DNA from: Verrucomicrobiaceae bacterium | Lineage (GTDB): Bacteria > Verrucomicrobiota > Verrucomicrobiia > Verrucomicrobiales > Verrucomicrobiaceae | Direction: 5' to 3' | Assembly (NCBI GenBank): GCA_015075365.1 | Contig: JABTUN010000001.1 | Coordinates: forward strand, 2,046,001-2,110,000 | DNA length: 64,000 bases | Program-made: the position numbers and the translations under genes | The notes under the pieces: model-generated | Told to the model about the DNA's origin: nothing | What the model saw: the letters and a program-made list of their open reading frames with translations, nothing else | Database searches by the model: none | Shown here: positions 8,061 to 17,100 of the stretch, piece by piece | How positions within the stretch are numbered: the stretch's first letter is position 1 | Layout of the letters: each line of letters opens with the position of its first letter

Positions 8061-8969
8061 ATGTCCACACGCCGTCATTTTCTTCATTCCGCCCTGGGGT
8101 TTGCCGCCCTGCCACAGCTCGCGCGCGCAGCGGCACCGGGCGGGGTCAGTCTGGGCTTCAGCCTGTATGGGATGAAGACGCTGCCGCTGAACGAGGCGCT
8201 GAGAACGTGCGCGGAGACCGGTTATGCGAATGTCGAGTTCGCGCTGAATGCCGGGTATCCCACGGAGCCGAAGGTGTTCACGGCGGAGGCACGCCAGGAG
8301 GCGGCGCGGCAGCTCCGCGCGCTGAAGCTGGACCTGCCCTGCCTGATGGTGAACATCAGCCTGACCGCTGATGACAAGGCGCATGCCCAGGCGCTGAAGA
8401 CGATCCGCGATGCGGCGCAGGTGGCGCGTGATGTGAACGCGGAGCGGCCTGCGATCCTGGAAACGGTGTGCGGCGGCAAACCGGCGGCCTGGGAGCAGCA
8501 GAAGGCCGGCATGGCGGAGCGTTTGAAGTCATGGGCGGAGACGGCGGAGAAGGAGAAGACGACGATCACGATCAAGGCGCACGTGGGCAGCGCGGTGAAC
8601 TCGCCGGAGCGCCTGCTGTGGCTGCTGGAGCAGGTGAAGTCTCCGGCGATCCAGGTGGCCTACGATTACAGCCACTTTGAGCTGCAAGGCATCGGCATGG
8701 AGGAAAGCATGAAGCTGCTGCTGCCGCGCACGAAGTTTATTCACGTCAAAGACTCCGTGGGCGAGCCCGGGAAGTTCCAGTTCCTGCTGCCCGGCGAGGG
8801 GCGCACGGATTATGTGAAATACTTCACCACGCTCAAACAGCACGGCTATCAGGGCCCTGTGGTGGTGGAGGTCAGCGGCCAGATCTTCAACAAACCCGGC
8901 TACGAGCCTGTCGCCGCCGCGAAGAAGAGCTACGCGGCGCTGTCCGGCGCCCTGGCGAAAGCCGCCTGA
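8061..8969 (+). CDS. Sugar phosphate isomerase/epimerase-like TIM barrel, Tat-exported
   Basis: A protein of 302 residues in the AP-endonuclease-2/xylose-isomerase-like TIM barrel family, which includes sugar isomerases and epimerases. The start at 8061 gives a twin-arginine signal (STRRHFLHSALGFAALPQLA), so it should be exported folded. Barrel strands are recognisable: VSLGFSLYGM, YANVEFAL, ITIKAHVGSA, VAYDYSHFELQG and KFIHVKDSVG, the last two carrying likely metal-binding Asp, His and Lys positions. Similar exported proteins are numerous in Verrucomicrobia and Planctomycetes, usually with unknown substrates. Confidence 0.85.
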   Translation: MSTRRHFLHSALGFAALPQLARAAAPGGVSLGFSLYGMKTLPLNEALRTCAETGYANVEFALNAGYPTEPKVFTAEARQEAARQLRALKLDLPCLMVNISLTADDKAHAQALKTIRDAAQVARDVNAERPAILETVCGGKPAAWEQQKAGMAERLKSWAETAEKEKTTITIKAHVGSAVNSPERLLWLLEQVKSPAIQVAYDYSHFELQGIGMEESMKLLLPRTKFIHVKDSVGEPGKFQFLLPGEGRTDYVKYFTTLKQHGYQGPVVVEVSGQIFNKPGYEPVAAAKKSYAALSGALAKAA

Positions 8970-8995
8970 AGCCGGTGGCGGCTGCAAGCGGCGGT

Positions 8996-9742
8996 CTAAT
9001 CGCGGCCGATGAATGCCGGGTCCACAAAGAGGGCGTCCGTCCAGCTCGCCTCGCCCCGCAGGTAAACGAAACGATAGAAGGAGACGAGGCGCAGCCCGGC
9101 CTGCTCCATGAAGTGCAAAAGCTCCAGGGCGGAAGCCTGTTTTTGGTAGATGGCGGAAAAGACCACCTCCACCAGCACGAGGTGGACGCGGTGCTCGCGA
9201 AACATGCGCGAGGCGCCCTGGAAGACCTCCAGATCCAGCCCCTGCGCGTCGGACTTCAGGACATCGATGCGCTCAATGCCGTTCTCCGCGCAGTAATCAT
9301 CCACGGTGGTGATCTCCGCCATCGACTCGCGCCTCAGCTCCCCGTATGCGGCGGCGTCCGCGCCCGGCTCCAGGAAGGAATTCATCGCGCTGCTGGAGTA
9401 CTCGCGAAACGTTCTCCGGCCTTTGGCGCTGCCCATGCCCAGGTTTTCCGTGCGGACGCCCTGGATGCCTTCCTGGCTGATTTTGCGGTTGAGAAGCTCG
9501 AACGTGGTGGCGCAGGGCTCAAAGGAGATCATGCGGCAGCCCGGCATGCTCTTTTTGAAGAGGTCGATGGACTGGCCGACATTCGCCCCCACATCGAAAA
9601 TGAGCGGGGAGGGATGCTGCTCCGCCTGAAGGTGAAAGCGGATGTCCGCCTGGCTGTCGCGCCCCATCGGATTCCCGTCGTAGGGGGAGATTTCATAGCC
9701 AAAACGGCGGGCAAGATCACGGATGGTGCGGCGGATTCGCAT
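8996..9742 (-). CDS. FkbM-family methyltransferase
   Basis: A 248-residue SAM-dependent methyltransferase of the FkbM family, enzymes that methylate sugar or polyketide hydroxyls. The SAM-binding motif I is LIFDVGANVGQS near residue 50, followed by the acidic loop MISFEPCATTFELL, then the family's later motif VLKSDAQGLDLEVFQGA. The gene is convergent with the TIM-barrel gene and is not in an operon with other sugar genes, so the acceptor is unknown. Such genes often sit in surface-polysaccharide clusters, but none is visible here. Confidence 0.88.
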   Translation of the reverse strand: MRIRRTIRDLARRFGYEISPYDGNPMGRDSQADIRFHLQAEQHPSPLIFDVGANVGQSIDLFKKSMPGCRMISFEPCATTFELLNRKISQEGIQGVRTENLGMGSAKGRRTFREYSSSAMNSFLEPGADAAAYGELRRESMAEITTVDDYCAENGIERIDVLKSDAQGLDLEVFQGASRMFREHRVHLVLVEVVFSAIYQKQASALELLHFMEQAGLRLVSFYRFVYLRGEASWTDALFVDPAFIGRD

Positions 9743-9864
9743 AGAGGGAGATCAGAGCGCGGAACGAGGTCGTGTCCCGCGCGTGACGGGCGGCGATCAT
9801 AGGCTGCCATGCCATCGTGCCAAGGTTTTTGGGATCGCGGTGTGTCTCCGGCGCGGAAAAAGGC

Positions 9865-10650
9865 TCACCGCCGCTGCAGGGCGCGGTCCACGAGGCCCTC
9901 GTAGATCTGGCGGCGCTGGTCGAGGCCGAGGCCCTGGTTGCGATGGCCGAACATGGTGCGGTTGATCTCCTCGCGTTGCGAGGTGCTCAGGCGGGAGAGC
10001 TTGGCGACCATTTCCGGCGGCGGCTGGCGCGGGTAGCCGTCCGCGTTGAAGCCTTCCTTGTAGTTCACGGCGGCGTTTTTCGCCTCGTCGAGCTGCGCGG
10101 TGCTCAGCGGTGGCGTGCTGCCGCCGGAGCCGCCGCTTCCACCGAAACTGCCGCCCTGGCTGCCGCTGGAGCCGGACTTGGGCGGGCGCGGCGGCGGCTT
10201 TTGATAGCGGATGGAAACGATCTCGCCTCCGGGGACCTGCACCTTGGCGGAGCAGGTCTCGATCCGGGCGGGATTCCCGCCGACGCTGATGAGAAACCAT
10301 CCCTGATGATTCGGTGTCTTCGAGACGGTGTGGGACTGGTAGGTCTTTGTATCGAGCAGCGTGGCGACGACATCACTGTCAAAACGGGCGACCCCGGTGA
10401 GGATGAGGGCATCGGACACGCCGAGGGTGCGGGTGAACGGCGAGTTGGCCATGAGCGCGTCGAAGGCGTCCCCCTTTGGCGCACGGGGGATGGCGCCGTC
10501 ATCCGCAGGGGGCATCTCCCGCGCTGCCTCCGCCGCGGAGGTGGTGCGCATGCCGCCGTCCAGGCTCAAGAGAAAGGCATGGCAGGCCAGCATCGTGGCG
10601 GTGCTCTGGATCATGCGTGGCAGGACGGACATGGCGTGCAATACGGGCAT
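9865..10650 (-). CDS. Hypothetical exported protein with Gly/Ser-rich linker
   Basis: A product of about 261 residues if started at 10650; starts at 10632 or 10614 are also possible. The N-terminus is moderately hydrophobic, perhaps a weak signal. A conserved-looking beta region (TLGVSDALILTGVARFDSDV, then SVGGNPARIETCSAKVQVPG) is followed by a linker of Pro, Ser and Gly (residues about 175-200) and a C-terminal helical tail. I do not recognise the family. The upstream divergent gene begins at 10757. Confidence 0.55.
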   Translation of the reverse strand: MPVLHAMSVLPRMIQSTATMLACHAFLLSLDGGMRTTSAAEAAREMPPADDGAIPRAPKGDAFDALMANSPFTRTLGVSDALILTGVARFDSDVVATLLDTKTYQSHTVSKTPNHQGWFLISVGGNPARIETCSAKVQVPGGEIVSIRYQKPPPRPPKSGSSGSQGGSFGGSGGSGGSTPPLSTAQLDEAKNAAVNYKEGFNADGYPRQPPPEMVAKLSRLSTSQREEINRTMFGHRNQGLGLDQRRQIYEGLVDRALQRR

Positions 10651-10680
10651 GACAGGGCAGGACCATTCATCACGGGCGAT

Positions 10681-10731
10681 AAAAAACGCGCCGGACCCCT
10701 CCGCAGGGTGAGGATTGTGATTGTCCGGCGC
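10681..10731. promoter_or_regulatory. Hairpin between divergent genes, terminator-like on the minus strand
   Basis: Arms gcgccggac (10688-10696) and gtccggcgc (10723-10731) are perfectly complementary, with a smaller inner stem ccct/aggg. On the minus strand the hairpin is followed by six T (10686-10681) and lies about 30 bases before the start at 10650. It could be an attenuator or a terminator of antisense transcription. Confidence 0.4.
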
Positions 10732-10756
10732 ATGCGGGGACTTTAAAAAGGGGGCC

Positions 10757-11032
10757 ATGAAAAAGCTGTTTCTCCTCCTGGCCGCCATGGCGGTCGTGCT
10801 GGCCGCGCTGAACCCCTCTGAGGCGGATTTCCGCGAGCATGTGCGGCAAAAACAAGGTGTGGCGGGCACGGCGGCGATGGTCGTGATGGATCTGCTGGCG
10901 GCGGGTGAGAAAGGCGGGATCAAGCGGGAGAACTTTGTCGTGGCCAGCCGCTTCCATGTCGGTGGAGACGGCCTGCTGCCGCGCGAGGACCTGGCGTGGG
11001 GCATCGCGGGCTTTTTCATCGACTTAAAATGA
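10757..11032 (+). CDS. Small exported or membrane protein, possibly DUF4359-like
   Basis: A 91-residue protein with an N-terminal hydrophobic segment (KKLFLLLAAMAVVLAALNPS) and then a short soluble domain beginning EADFREHVRQKQG. The pattern NPSEADFREHV resembles a small family of bacterial proteins of unknown role (DUF4359-type); this is by eye. Residues 52-91 contain a beta-like region (KRENFVVASRFHV) and a final hydrophobic stretch. The ATG at 10757 follows a purine-rich stretch (aaaaagggggcc) that can serve as ribosome binding site. Confidence 0.65.
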   Translation: MKKLFLLLAAMAVVLAALNPSEADFREHVRQKQGVAGTAAMVVMDLLAAGEKGGIKRENFVVASRFHVGGDGLLPREDLAWGIAGFFIDLK

Positions 11033-11069
11033 CCTCGTGCCTCGTTTTGACGCCATCCACTTCCCTGAC

Positions 11070-11837
11070 ATGACACGCAGCACCTTTCTCAAGACCACCG
11101 TGGCCGCCGCCGGCCTCACCGCATCCGCCGGGGCCGCTGGGACGGCCGCACGCGAGTATTTTGAGATCCGCAAATTCACGCTCAAACGAGCGGACAACCA
11201 GCCGCTGCTCGAAGCCTATCTGCGCGATGCGGCCATCCCTGCGCTGAACAAGCTCGGCGTGGGCCAGGTGGGCGTCTTCCTGCCGGAGAAGCCGGAAGGC
11301 GCGGCGGTGGTGTATGTCGTGCTGCGTCATGCCACGCTCGAAGCGGTGGCCAGAAGCGCCGATCTGCTCGGGGATGCCGCCGTGCAGCAGGCCGGCGCGG
11401 CCTATCTCGGCGTGAAGGCGGAGGAGCCCGTGTATGAGCGCGTCGAGAGCTGGCTCACGCGCGGCATTGATGGCATGGAGGCGATGAAGCTGCCCGCGAA
11501 GGGCAGCGCGCTCTACCAGTTGCGTATTTACGAGAGTCACAGTGAGAAGGCGGCGAAAAAGAAGCTGGAGATGTTCACCATCGGCGAGCTGGCGATCTTT
11601 GCGCGCTGCGGTCTGAACGCCGTGTTCTTTGGCGAGACGATCATCGGCCCGCTGATGCCAAACCTGACGTACATGCTCGCCTTCAAAGATGCCGCCGCCA
11701 AGGACGCCGCCTGGAACACCTTCCGCGCCGATCCGCAGTGGGCGAAGCTCAAAACGACGCCCGGTTTCACGGACAAGGAGATCGTCTCCCGCATCACGAA
11801 CCTGCTGCTCGTGCCCGCGGCGTGCTCGCAGATCTAA
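11070..11837 (+). CDS. NIPSNAP-family exported protein
   Basis: A 255-residue protein with a Tat-like or Sec signal (MTRSTFLKTTVAAAGLTASA) and two ferredoxin-like halves typical of NIPSNAP proteins: YFEIRKFTLKR in the first and YQLRIYESHSEKAAKKKLEM in the second, ending in a region such as TNLLLVPAACSQI. NIPSNAP domains are small dimeric alpha-beta barrels; the function of exported bacterial versions is unknown. The ATG at 11070 is chosen because the signal peptide starts there. It is followed after 13 bases by a histidine phosphatase gene. Confidence 0.85.
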   Translation: MTRSTFLKTTVAAAGLTASAGAAGTAAREYFEIRKFTLKRADNQPLLEAYLRDAAIPALNKLGVGQVGVFLPEKPEGAAVVYVVLRHATLEAVARSADLLGDAAVQQAGAAYLGVKAEEPVYERVESWLTRGIDGMEAMKLPAKGSALYQLRIYESHSEKAAKKKLEMFTIGELAIFARCGLNAVFFGETIIGPLMPNLTYMLAFKDAAAKDAAWNTFRADPQWAKLKTTPGFTDKEIVSRITNLLLVPAACSQI

Positions 11838-11850
11838 AGCCGGCGGCACC

Positions 11851-12384
11851 ATGCGAACCGGTCTCGTGCGACACTTTCCCGTGCTGGAGCCCTGGCCGGG
11901 CGGCTGGTACACCGCCGCGGAGCTGAGGGCGTGGTTGGAACGCTACAACAGCGCGGAGGTGCAGGCCGGCCCGGTGGCGGACGAGACGGAGCGCTGGGCG
12001 CGTTGTTACACGAGCGACCTGCCGCGCGCCGCGGCGACGGCGCGGGCGCTCTACCGCGGGGACATCATCCCGCACCCGGCGCTGCGGGAGGCGGACTACA
12101 CGCCCTTTGCCACGGGCAGGCTGCGGCTGCCGGTGTGGATGTGGCGCATCATCATCCGCGTGGCATGGATGAGCGGCCACGCGTCCCAGCGGCATCTACG
12201 GGATGATTTTTTCACCCGCGTGCGCCAGGTGGCGGATTTGATCGAGACGCACTCGGAGGACGTGCTGCTGGTGTCCCACGCCGGGATGATGCTCTACCTG
12301 CGGAAGGAGCTGCTGCGCCGGGGCTTCCGCGGGCCGCGTTTCGGCATCGCGGAGCATGCGCGGGTGTATGTGATGGAGCGGTGA
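11851..12384 (+). CDS. Histidine phosphatase family protein
   Basis: A protein of 177 residues of the phosphoglycerate-mutase-like histidine phosphatase superfamily. The N-terminal catalytic motif is TGLVRHFPV; the His after Arg forms the phospho-enzyme, although the usual RHG is RHF here. Other conserved parts are YTSDLPRAAATARAL, with the second conserved Arg, and VLLVSHAGMMLYL, with the second catalytic His. The substrate is not predictable. The start at 11851 places the catalytic motif at residue 4, as usual for the family. It is convergent with the carbonic anhydrase gene. Confidence 0.85.
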   Translation: MRTGLVRHFPVLEPWPGGWYTAAELRAWLERYNSAEVQAGPVADETERWARCYTSDLPRAAATARALYRGDIIPHPALREADYTPFATGRLRLPVWMWRIIIRVAWMSGHASQRHLRDDFFTRVRQVADLIETHSEDVLLVSHAGMMLYLRKELLRRGFRGPRFGIAEHARVYVMER

Positions 12385-12386
12385 GG

Positions 12387-13061
12387 TCAGGCCGGTATCC
12401 GCCTCACATTGGCGACCGTGCGCTTGGTCGCCTCTTTCAAGGAGAGGTCGGTCAGGGAGGCGAATCCGCCGTCCTCTGTCGAGTAGGCGAGGATGTCGCC
12501 GGCCTCCATGAGGTAAATCCACGCATGCAGGGTCAGCTCGCCGCGCTGGAGTTTGACGGCCACGGCGGGATGCGTTTGCAGGTTCTCGATCTGCATGAGG
12601 ACATGCTCGCGGATGGCCACGTCGATCAGGTCGGAGCCGGAGAGGTGGGCGTAATTCTCCTCCAGGATGCGGCGCGTGGCCTCCGCGTGGTTCAGCCAGC
12701 TTTTCACCAGCGGGAGCCTTGACATTTTTTCGGGGTTCATCATGGCCTGCAGCGCGCCGCAGCCGCTGTGGCCGCAGATGACGATGTCCTTCACACCCAG
12801 CGCGGAGACGGCGCACTCGATGGCGGCGGGTTCGCCGCCGTTGGAGGCGCCGTGCGGCGGGACGATGTTCCCGGCGTTGCGCAGCACGAAAAGCTCCCCC
12901 AGGTCCGACTGGGTGATGATGGTGGGATCGACGCGCGAGTCGGAGCAGCCGATGAAAAGGGTGCTGGGGCTCTGGCCTGCCACGAGCTGGGTGTAGAAGT
13001 CTTTTTCGCGCTCAAAGACCTGCGCGTGAAACTGGTGGATGCCGGAGAGAAGGCTGTTCAT
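12387..13061 (-). CDS. can: Beta-class carbonic anhydrase
   Basis: Interconverts CO2 and bicarbonate. The 224-residue protein has the zinc ligands and catalytic pair of the beta class: Cys39, Asp41 and Arg43 in FIGCSDSRVDP, His98 and Cys101 in CGHSGCGAL. There is no signal peptide with the start at 13061, so it is cytoplasmic. A longer open frame upstream would put low-complexity sequence before the conserved N-terminus and is unlikely. It is divergent, over 130 bases, from a bestrophin-type anion channel gene. Confidence 0.95.
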   Translation of the reverse strand: MNSLLSGIHQFHAQVFEREKDFYTQLVAGQSPSTLFIGCSDSRVDPTIITQSDLGELFVLRNAGNIVPPHGASNGGEPAAIECAVSALGVKDIVICGHSGCGALQAMMNPEKMSRLPLVKSWLNHAEATRRILEENYAHLSGSDLIDVAIREHVLMQIENLQTHPAVAVKLQRGELTLHAWIYLMEAGDILAYSTEDGGFASLTDLSLKEATKRTVANVRRIPA

Positions 13062-13128
13062 GAGGGAAGATGAAGCGGGGAGCAAAAGCCGCGCCGATGA
13101 TGCGCGCGGGCGGTGCTTTGGCAAACGG

Positions 13129-13148
13129 CCGCCGCCGGCGGGCGGCGG
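13129..13148. promoter_or_regulatory. GC-rich inverted repeat between divergent genes
   Basis: A perfect hairpin, ccgccgcc (13129-13136), loop ggcg, ggcggcgg (13141-13148), in the 130-base space between the carbonic anhydrase and bestrophin starts. It may separate the two promoters or bind a regulator; there is no T-run. Confidence 0.35.
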
Positions 13149-13191
13149 ATTCTTGACACCATGGCCCGTCTCCCGCAAAGCACGCCCCCGC

Positions 13192-14058
13192 ATGATCACC
13201 TACAATCCCAAGGACTGGTGGAAGCTCATCTTCGCCTTCCACCGCAGCGATACCTTTCGCGTGCTGATGCCGGGCATGATCGCCGTGGCCGCCTACACCG
13301 CCGTCGTGGCCTATGTGGAGAACGAGGTGCTCCATGTGACCTTCAAAAACACGACGATGGTGCATTCGCTGGTGGGCTTTGTCCTCTCCATGATGCTCAT
13401 CTTCCGCACGAACACCGCGTACGACCGCTGGTGGGAGGGGCGGAGGCTGTGGGGCAGCTTCGTGAACAACGCGCGCAATCTGGCGCTGAAGCTGCACGCC
13501 TTCCTGCCGCCGGAGGCCGCGGAGCAGCGCGCGATGTTCCGCGATCTGGTCACCAGTTTCATCCTCGCGGCCAAGGAGCATCTGCGGAAGGGCGTGGACG
13601 TGGGGAAACTGGTTCCTGCCGGCTCCTACGACGAGTTGTTCTACGCGCAGGGCGGCCATGTGCCGAACCAGGTCCTCAAGGCGCTCTTCAGCGAGGTGAA
13701 CCGTCTTTACACCGGGCGCGTGATCAGCGGAGACCAGCTCATCGTGCTCAATTCGGAGATGCAGTCCTTCGCCGACAACCTCGGCGCGTGCGAGCGCATC
13801 AAGAAGACCCCCATTCCGTACGCCTACAGCCTGTTTCTGAAAAAGATCATCTTCATCTATGTCTTCACGATGCCTCTCGGCTTTGTGCTCGATCTCGGCT
13901 ACTGGGCGGTGCCGGTGGTGGCGTTTGTGTTCTATGCCTTCGCCAGCATCGAGGTCATCGCGGAGGAGATCGAGGATCCTTTTGGCACCGAGGCCAACGA
14001 CCTGCCCACCGATGCCATCAGCGACACGATCCGCGCCAATCTGCGTGACATTCTGTGA
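13192..14058 (+). CDS. Bestrophin-family anion channel
   Basis: A 288-residue inner-membrane protein of the bestrophin (UPF0187/YneE-like) family, which forms pentameric channels for chloride, bicarbonate and similar anions. The family signature FRTNTAYDRWWEGRRLWG is at residues 71-88. Hydrophobic segments lie near 25-45, 57-72 and two towards residues 215-260, and the C-terminal EDPFGTEANDLPTD is also characteristic. The ATG at 13192 is preferred; an earlier in-frame region is low-complexity. The carbonic anhydrase gene is divergent next to it. Confidence 0.9.
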   Translation: MITYNPKDWWKLIFAFHRSDTFRVLMPGMIAVAAYTAVVAYVENEVLHVTFKNTTMVHSLVGFVLSMMLIFRTNTAYDRWWEGRRLWGSFVNNARNLALKLHAFLPPEAAEQRAMFRDLVTSFILAAKEHLRKGVDVGKLVPAGSYDELFYAQGGHVPNQVLKALFSEVNRLYTGRVISGDQLIVLNSEMQSFADNLGACERIKKTPIPYAYSLFLKKIIFIYVFTMPLGFVLDLGYWAVPVVAFVFYAFASIEVIAEEIEDPFGTEANDLPTDAISDTIRANLRDIL

Positions 14059-14146
14059 CCGCCCTCAGGTGGCAGGCCGCCCTGCGTGCTTTTTTTGCGG
14101 TGATTGAGACGGATTGCGGCTATAACCCGCCGTACCTCGTCCCGCT

Positions 14147-17100
14147 GTGAAGACCGATCCATCCCAACCGCATCCGCCGCCGCCCGCCACGCTCGATGAG
14201 ATCGGCAGCATGGACACCATCGTCACGAAGCACGGGCCGGCGCACGCCCCAGCCGCCGCCGCGCCCGTTCCGCCGGCCCATCCGGCCACGATCGAGACAT
14301 CGCCAGACATGCCGACGATCGCCATGGCCAATCCCAGCCGTGCGCTGCCGGCGGCCACGATGCACTCCGCCGGCTCCGTTTCCTCCATGGGCGGCAAATC
14401 GAAGTCACAGGCGGCCATGGAGTCCGTCTCCGGCGAGGACGGCTGGATCAGTGACCGCTACCGCCTGCTGGACAAGCTGGGGGAGGGCGGATTCGGCGTC
14501 GTTTATCGCGCGGAGCAGGTGAAGCCGCTCCACCGCCTGGTGGCGGTCAAAATTTTGAAGGCCGGCATGGACAGCGCGGTGATCTTTGGCCGTTTCGCCG
14601 CGGAGCGCCAGACGCTGGCGCTCATGGAGCACGAGAACATTGCCCGCGTGCTCGACGCCGGGGAGACGGACCGCGGGCTGCCGTATTTCGTCATGGAGCT
14701 GGTGAAAGGGCGCTCGATCACCAGCTATTGCAGCCAGAATGAGATCGACCTGCTTCACCGGCTGGAGCTTTTCATCCCTGTGTGCCAGGCGGTGCATCAC
14801 GCGCACCAGAAAAGCATCATCCACCGCGATCTGAAGCCCTCCAACATCCTCATCACGGACGAGGGCGGGCGGATCACGCCGAAGGTCATCGACTTCGGCA
14901 TCGCGAAGGTGCTGGAGGGCCGTGACATCTCGCAGGCGGACTTCACCGGCGTGGACCAGCTCGTGGGCACGCCGGGTTACATCTCCCCGGAGCAGATCGA
15001 GCACGGCAGCAGCCATGTGGACACGCGCAGTGATGTGTATGCGCTGGGCGCCATCCTCTTTGAGCTGCTCACCGGCAAGGCGCTCGTCACGCCCGCGGAT
15101 GTCGCCGCGAAGCCGGTGCACGTGCTGCTGCGGGAGCTGGCGGAGCGGGACGCGCCCAAGGCCTCCACCTACGCGCCGGAGCTGGCCGGCGATCTCGACT
15201 GGATCGTGATGAAGGCGCTCGAGCGCGACCCAGAGCGCCGCTACGGCAGCGCGGATGATCTGGCGGAGGACATTTCCCGCTTTCTGACCTTCCAACCCAT
15301 CAAGGCGCGTCCGCCGAGCCGCTCCTACCTCATCGGCCGCTTTGTGCGCCGTCACCGGATTGGCGTGGCGGCAGTTTCCGCCGTGGCACTGGCTGTCCTG
15401 GGCGGCGGCATCACCAGCACGGCATTGTACTTTGAGGCAGAGGCGAACCGCCTCAAGGCGGAGCACAACGAGCAGCTCGCCCGCCAGTCCGACAGCCAGG
15501 GGGACGAGCAGATGGCGCGCCAGTATGCCGACCGCGGCCAGTTTCAGGACGCCACGGCCCACCTCGTGCGCGCGCTGCGCACGGAGCCGCGCAACCAGCT
15601 CGCCGCGACGAATCTTTACGCCCTGCTCACCAACGTGCATCTCATGCGCCCGGTCACACCGAGGCTGGAACTGCCGCCAGAGACACAGGAGGCGCGTCTC
15701 ACCGCCTTCAGCCGGCAAACTGGCATCGCCCTCGCTGTCAGCGCCGTCATGTCGGAGCGTCTGGAGCCGCCGCTGCAGCATGTGCGCCTGCCCTTGCACG
15801 AGGTCATCAGCATCTGGGACATACGCAAGACTGCGCGCATCGACAGCCCGCTGCCGGAGGGCCTCCACGTCACCGTTTTGCAAATCACACGGGATGGTCA
15901 GCAGGCCGTAATCGCGAAAGACGATGGCACTGTCGAGCTGTGGTCGCTCAAGGATGGCAAGCGTCGCATGCTCCAGCCCAAGCTGCCGAATGTTGTGCTC
16001 AGCATCGCCTTCTCCGGGGATGGAAACACGCTTGTCGCCGGCAGCGAGTCCGTCGAGGCCCAGGGCGGCCAGGGGTTCTGCCATGTGTGGGATTTGAGGC
16101 AGCCACAAACGCCCGCGCGTGTGTTTCCCCACAAAAAAGCCGTGATCAGCCTGGATGTGGATGAGACCGGGGAGCTCGCCGTCGCCGCCGCCAGCGAGGG
16201 CATCGCGCAGGCCTGGGATCTGAAGACGCTGACGGTCGTGGGTGAGCCCATCGAGGTGGACGAGGGCCTCGCCAGCGTGGCGGTGAACCGCAAACGCCAG
16301 ATCGTCGCCGTTGGCATGAACAACGGCACCGTCTTTGTCGGCAGCTACGCGCGGCCGGACGAGCAGCCGCTTGTCCTCTCCCATCCCACCGCCGTGCGCG
16401 CCATGCACATCACGCCGGACGGCGCCACGCTGCATGTCGGTGATGGTGGCGGCTACATGCATGTCTGGAACCTGGAGACCGCCCAGCCGCGCCAGCCGGC
16501 CACGCTGCACGACGGGGAGATCATGCTCGCCACCGTCTCGGACGAGTCCGGGCTCGTGGCCAGCGTCTCCCGCCATGGAGAGGTCCAGGTGTGGAATCCG
16601 CAGACGGGTGAGCGCCGCTCCCAGCGCCTGCAATACAGCGTCTCCGCGGCCAGCATCACCGATGACGGTTCCATGCTCCTGCTGGCACCCTGGAAGGAGC
16701 CCTTCGTGCAGCTCTGGAACATCCACCAGACGATGGCCACGCGGCGTTATGCCGGCGCGCCTTCCCAGGCGCTCATCACGCGCCCCGATCCACCGGAAAA
16801 TTCCCCCGCCTTCTTGCGGGAGTCGAAGGCGGCCAGTTGGAACCGGTCCAACACGCACATCATCGCCGCCGATGCGGAGGGCGCCGTGGCCGTCTTTGAT
16901 GTGAAACGGCTGGAGGCTGTCGGCAAGACATTCCGCCACCCGCCCGCCGTCGGTGCCACCGCGCTCACCTCGGACGGGAAGCTCGCCGTCACTTCCGGTC
17001 GCGACCAGGTCGTGCGCGTGTGGGATGTCTCCACCGGCACACAGGTGGCCTCCATGCGCCACGGCTCCTTCGTCGAGGTCATCGCCCTCACGCCGGACGA

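Noticed and set aside
9865..11076. A 403-residue start at 11076 for the minus-strand hypothetical gene
   Set aside because: It would cover the opposite-strand gene at 10757-11032 and read an Arg/Ser-rich non-protein-like region; the start at 10650 is better.
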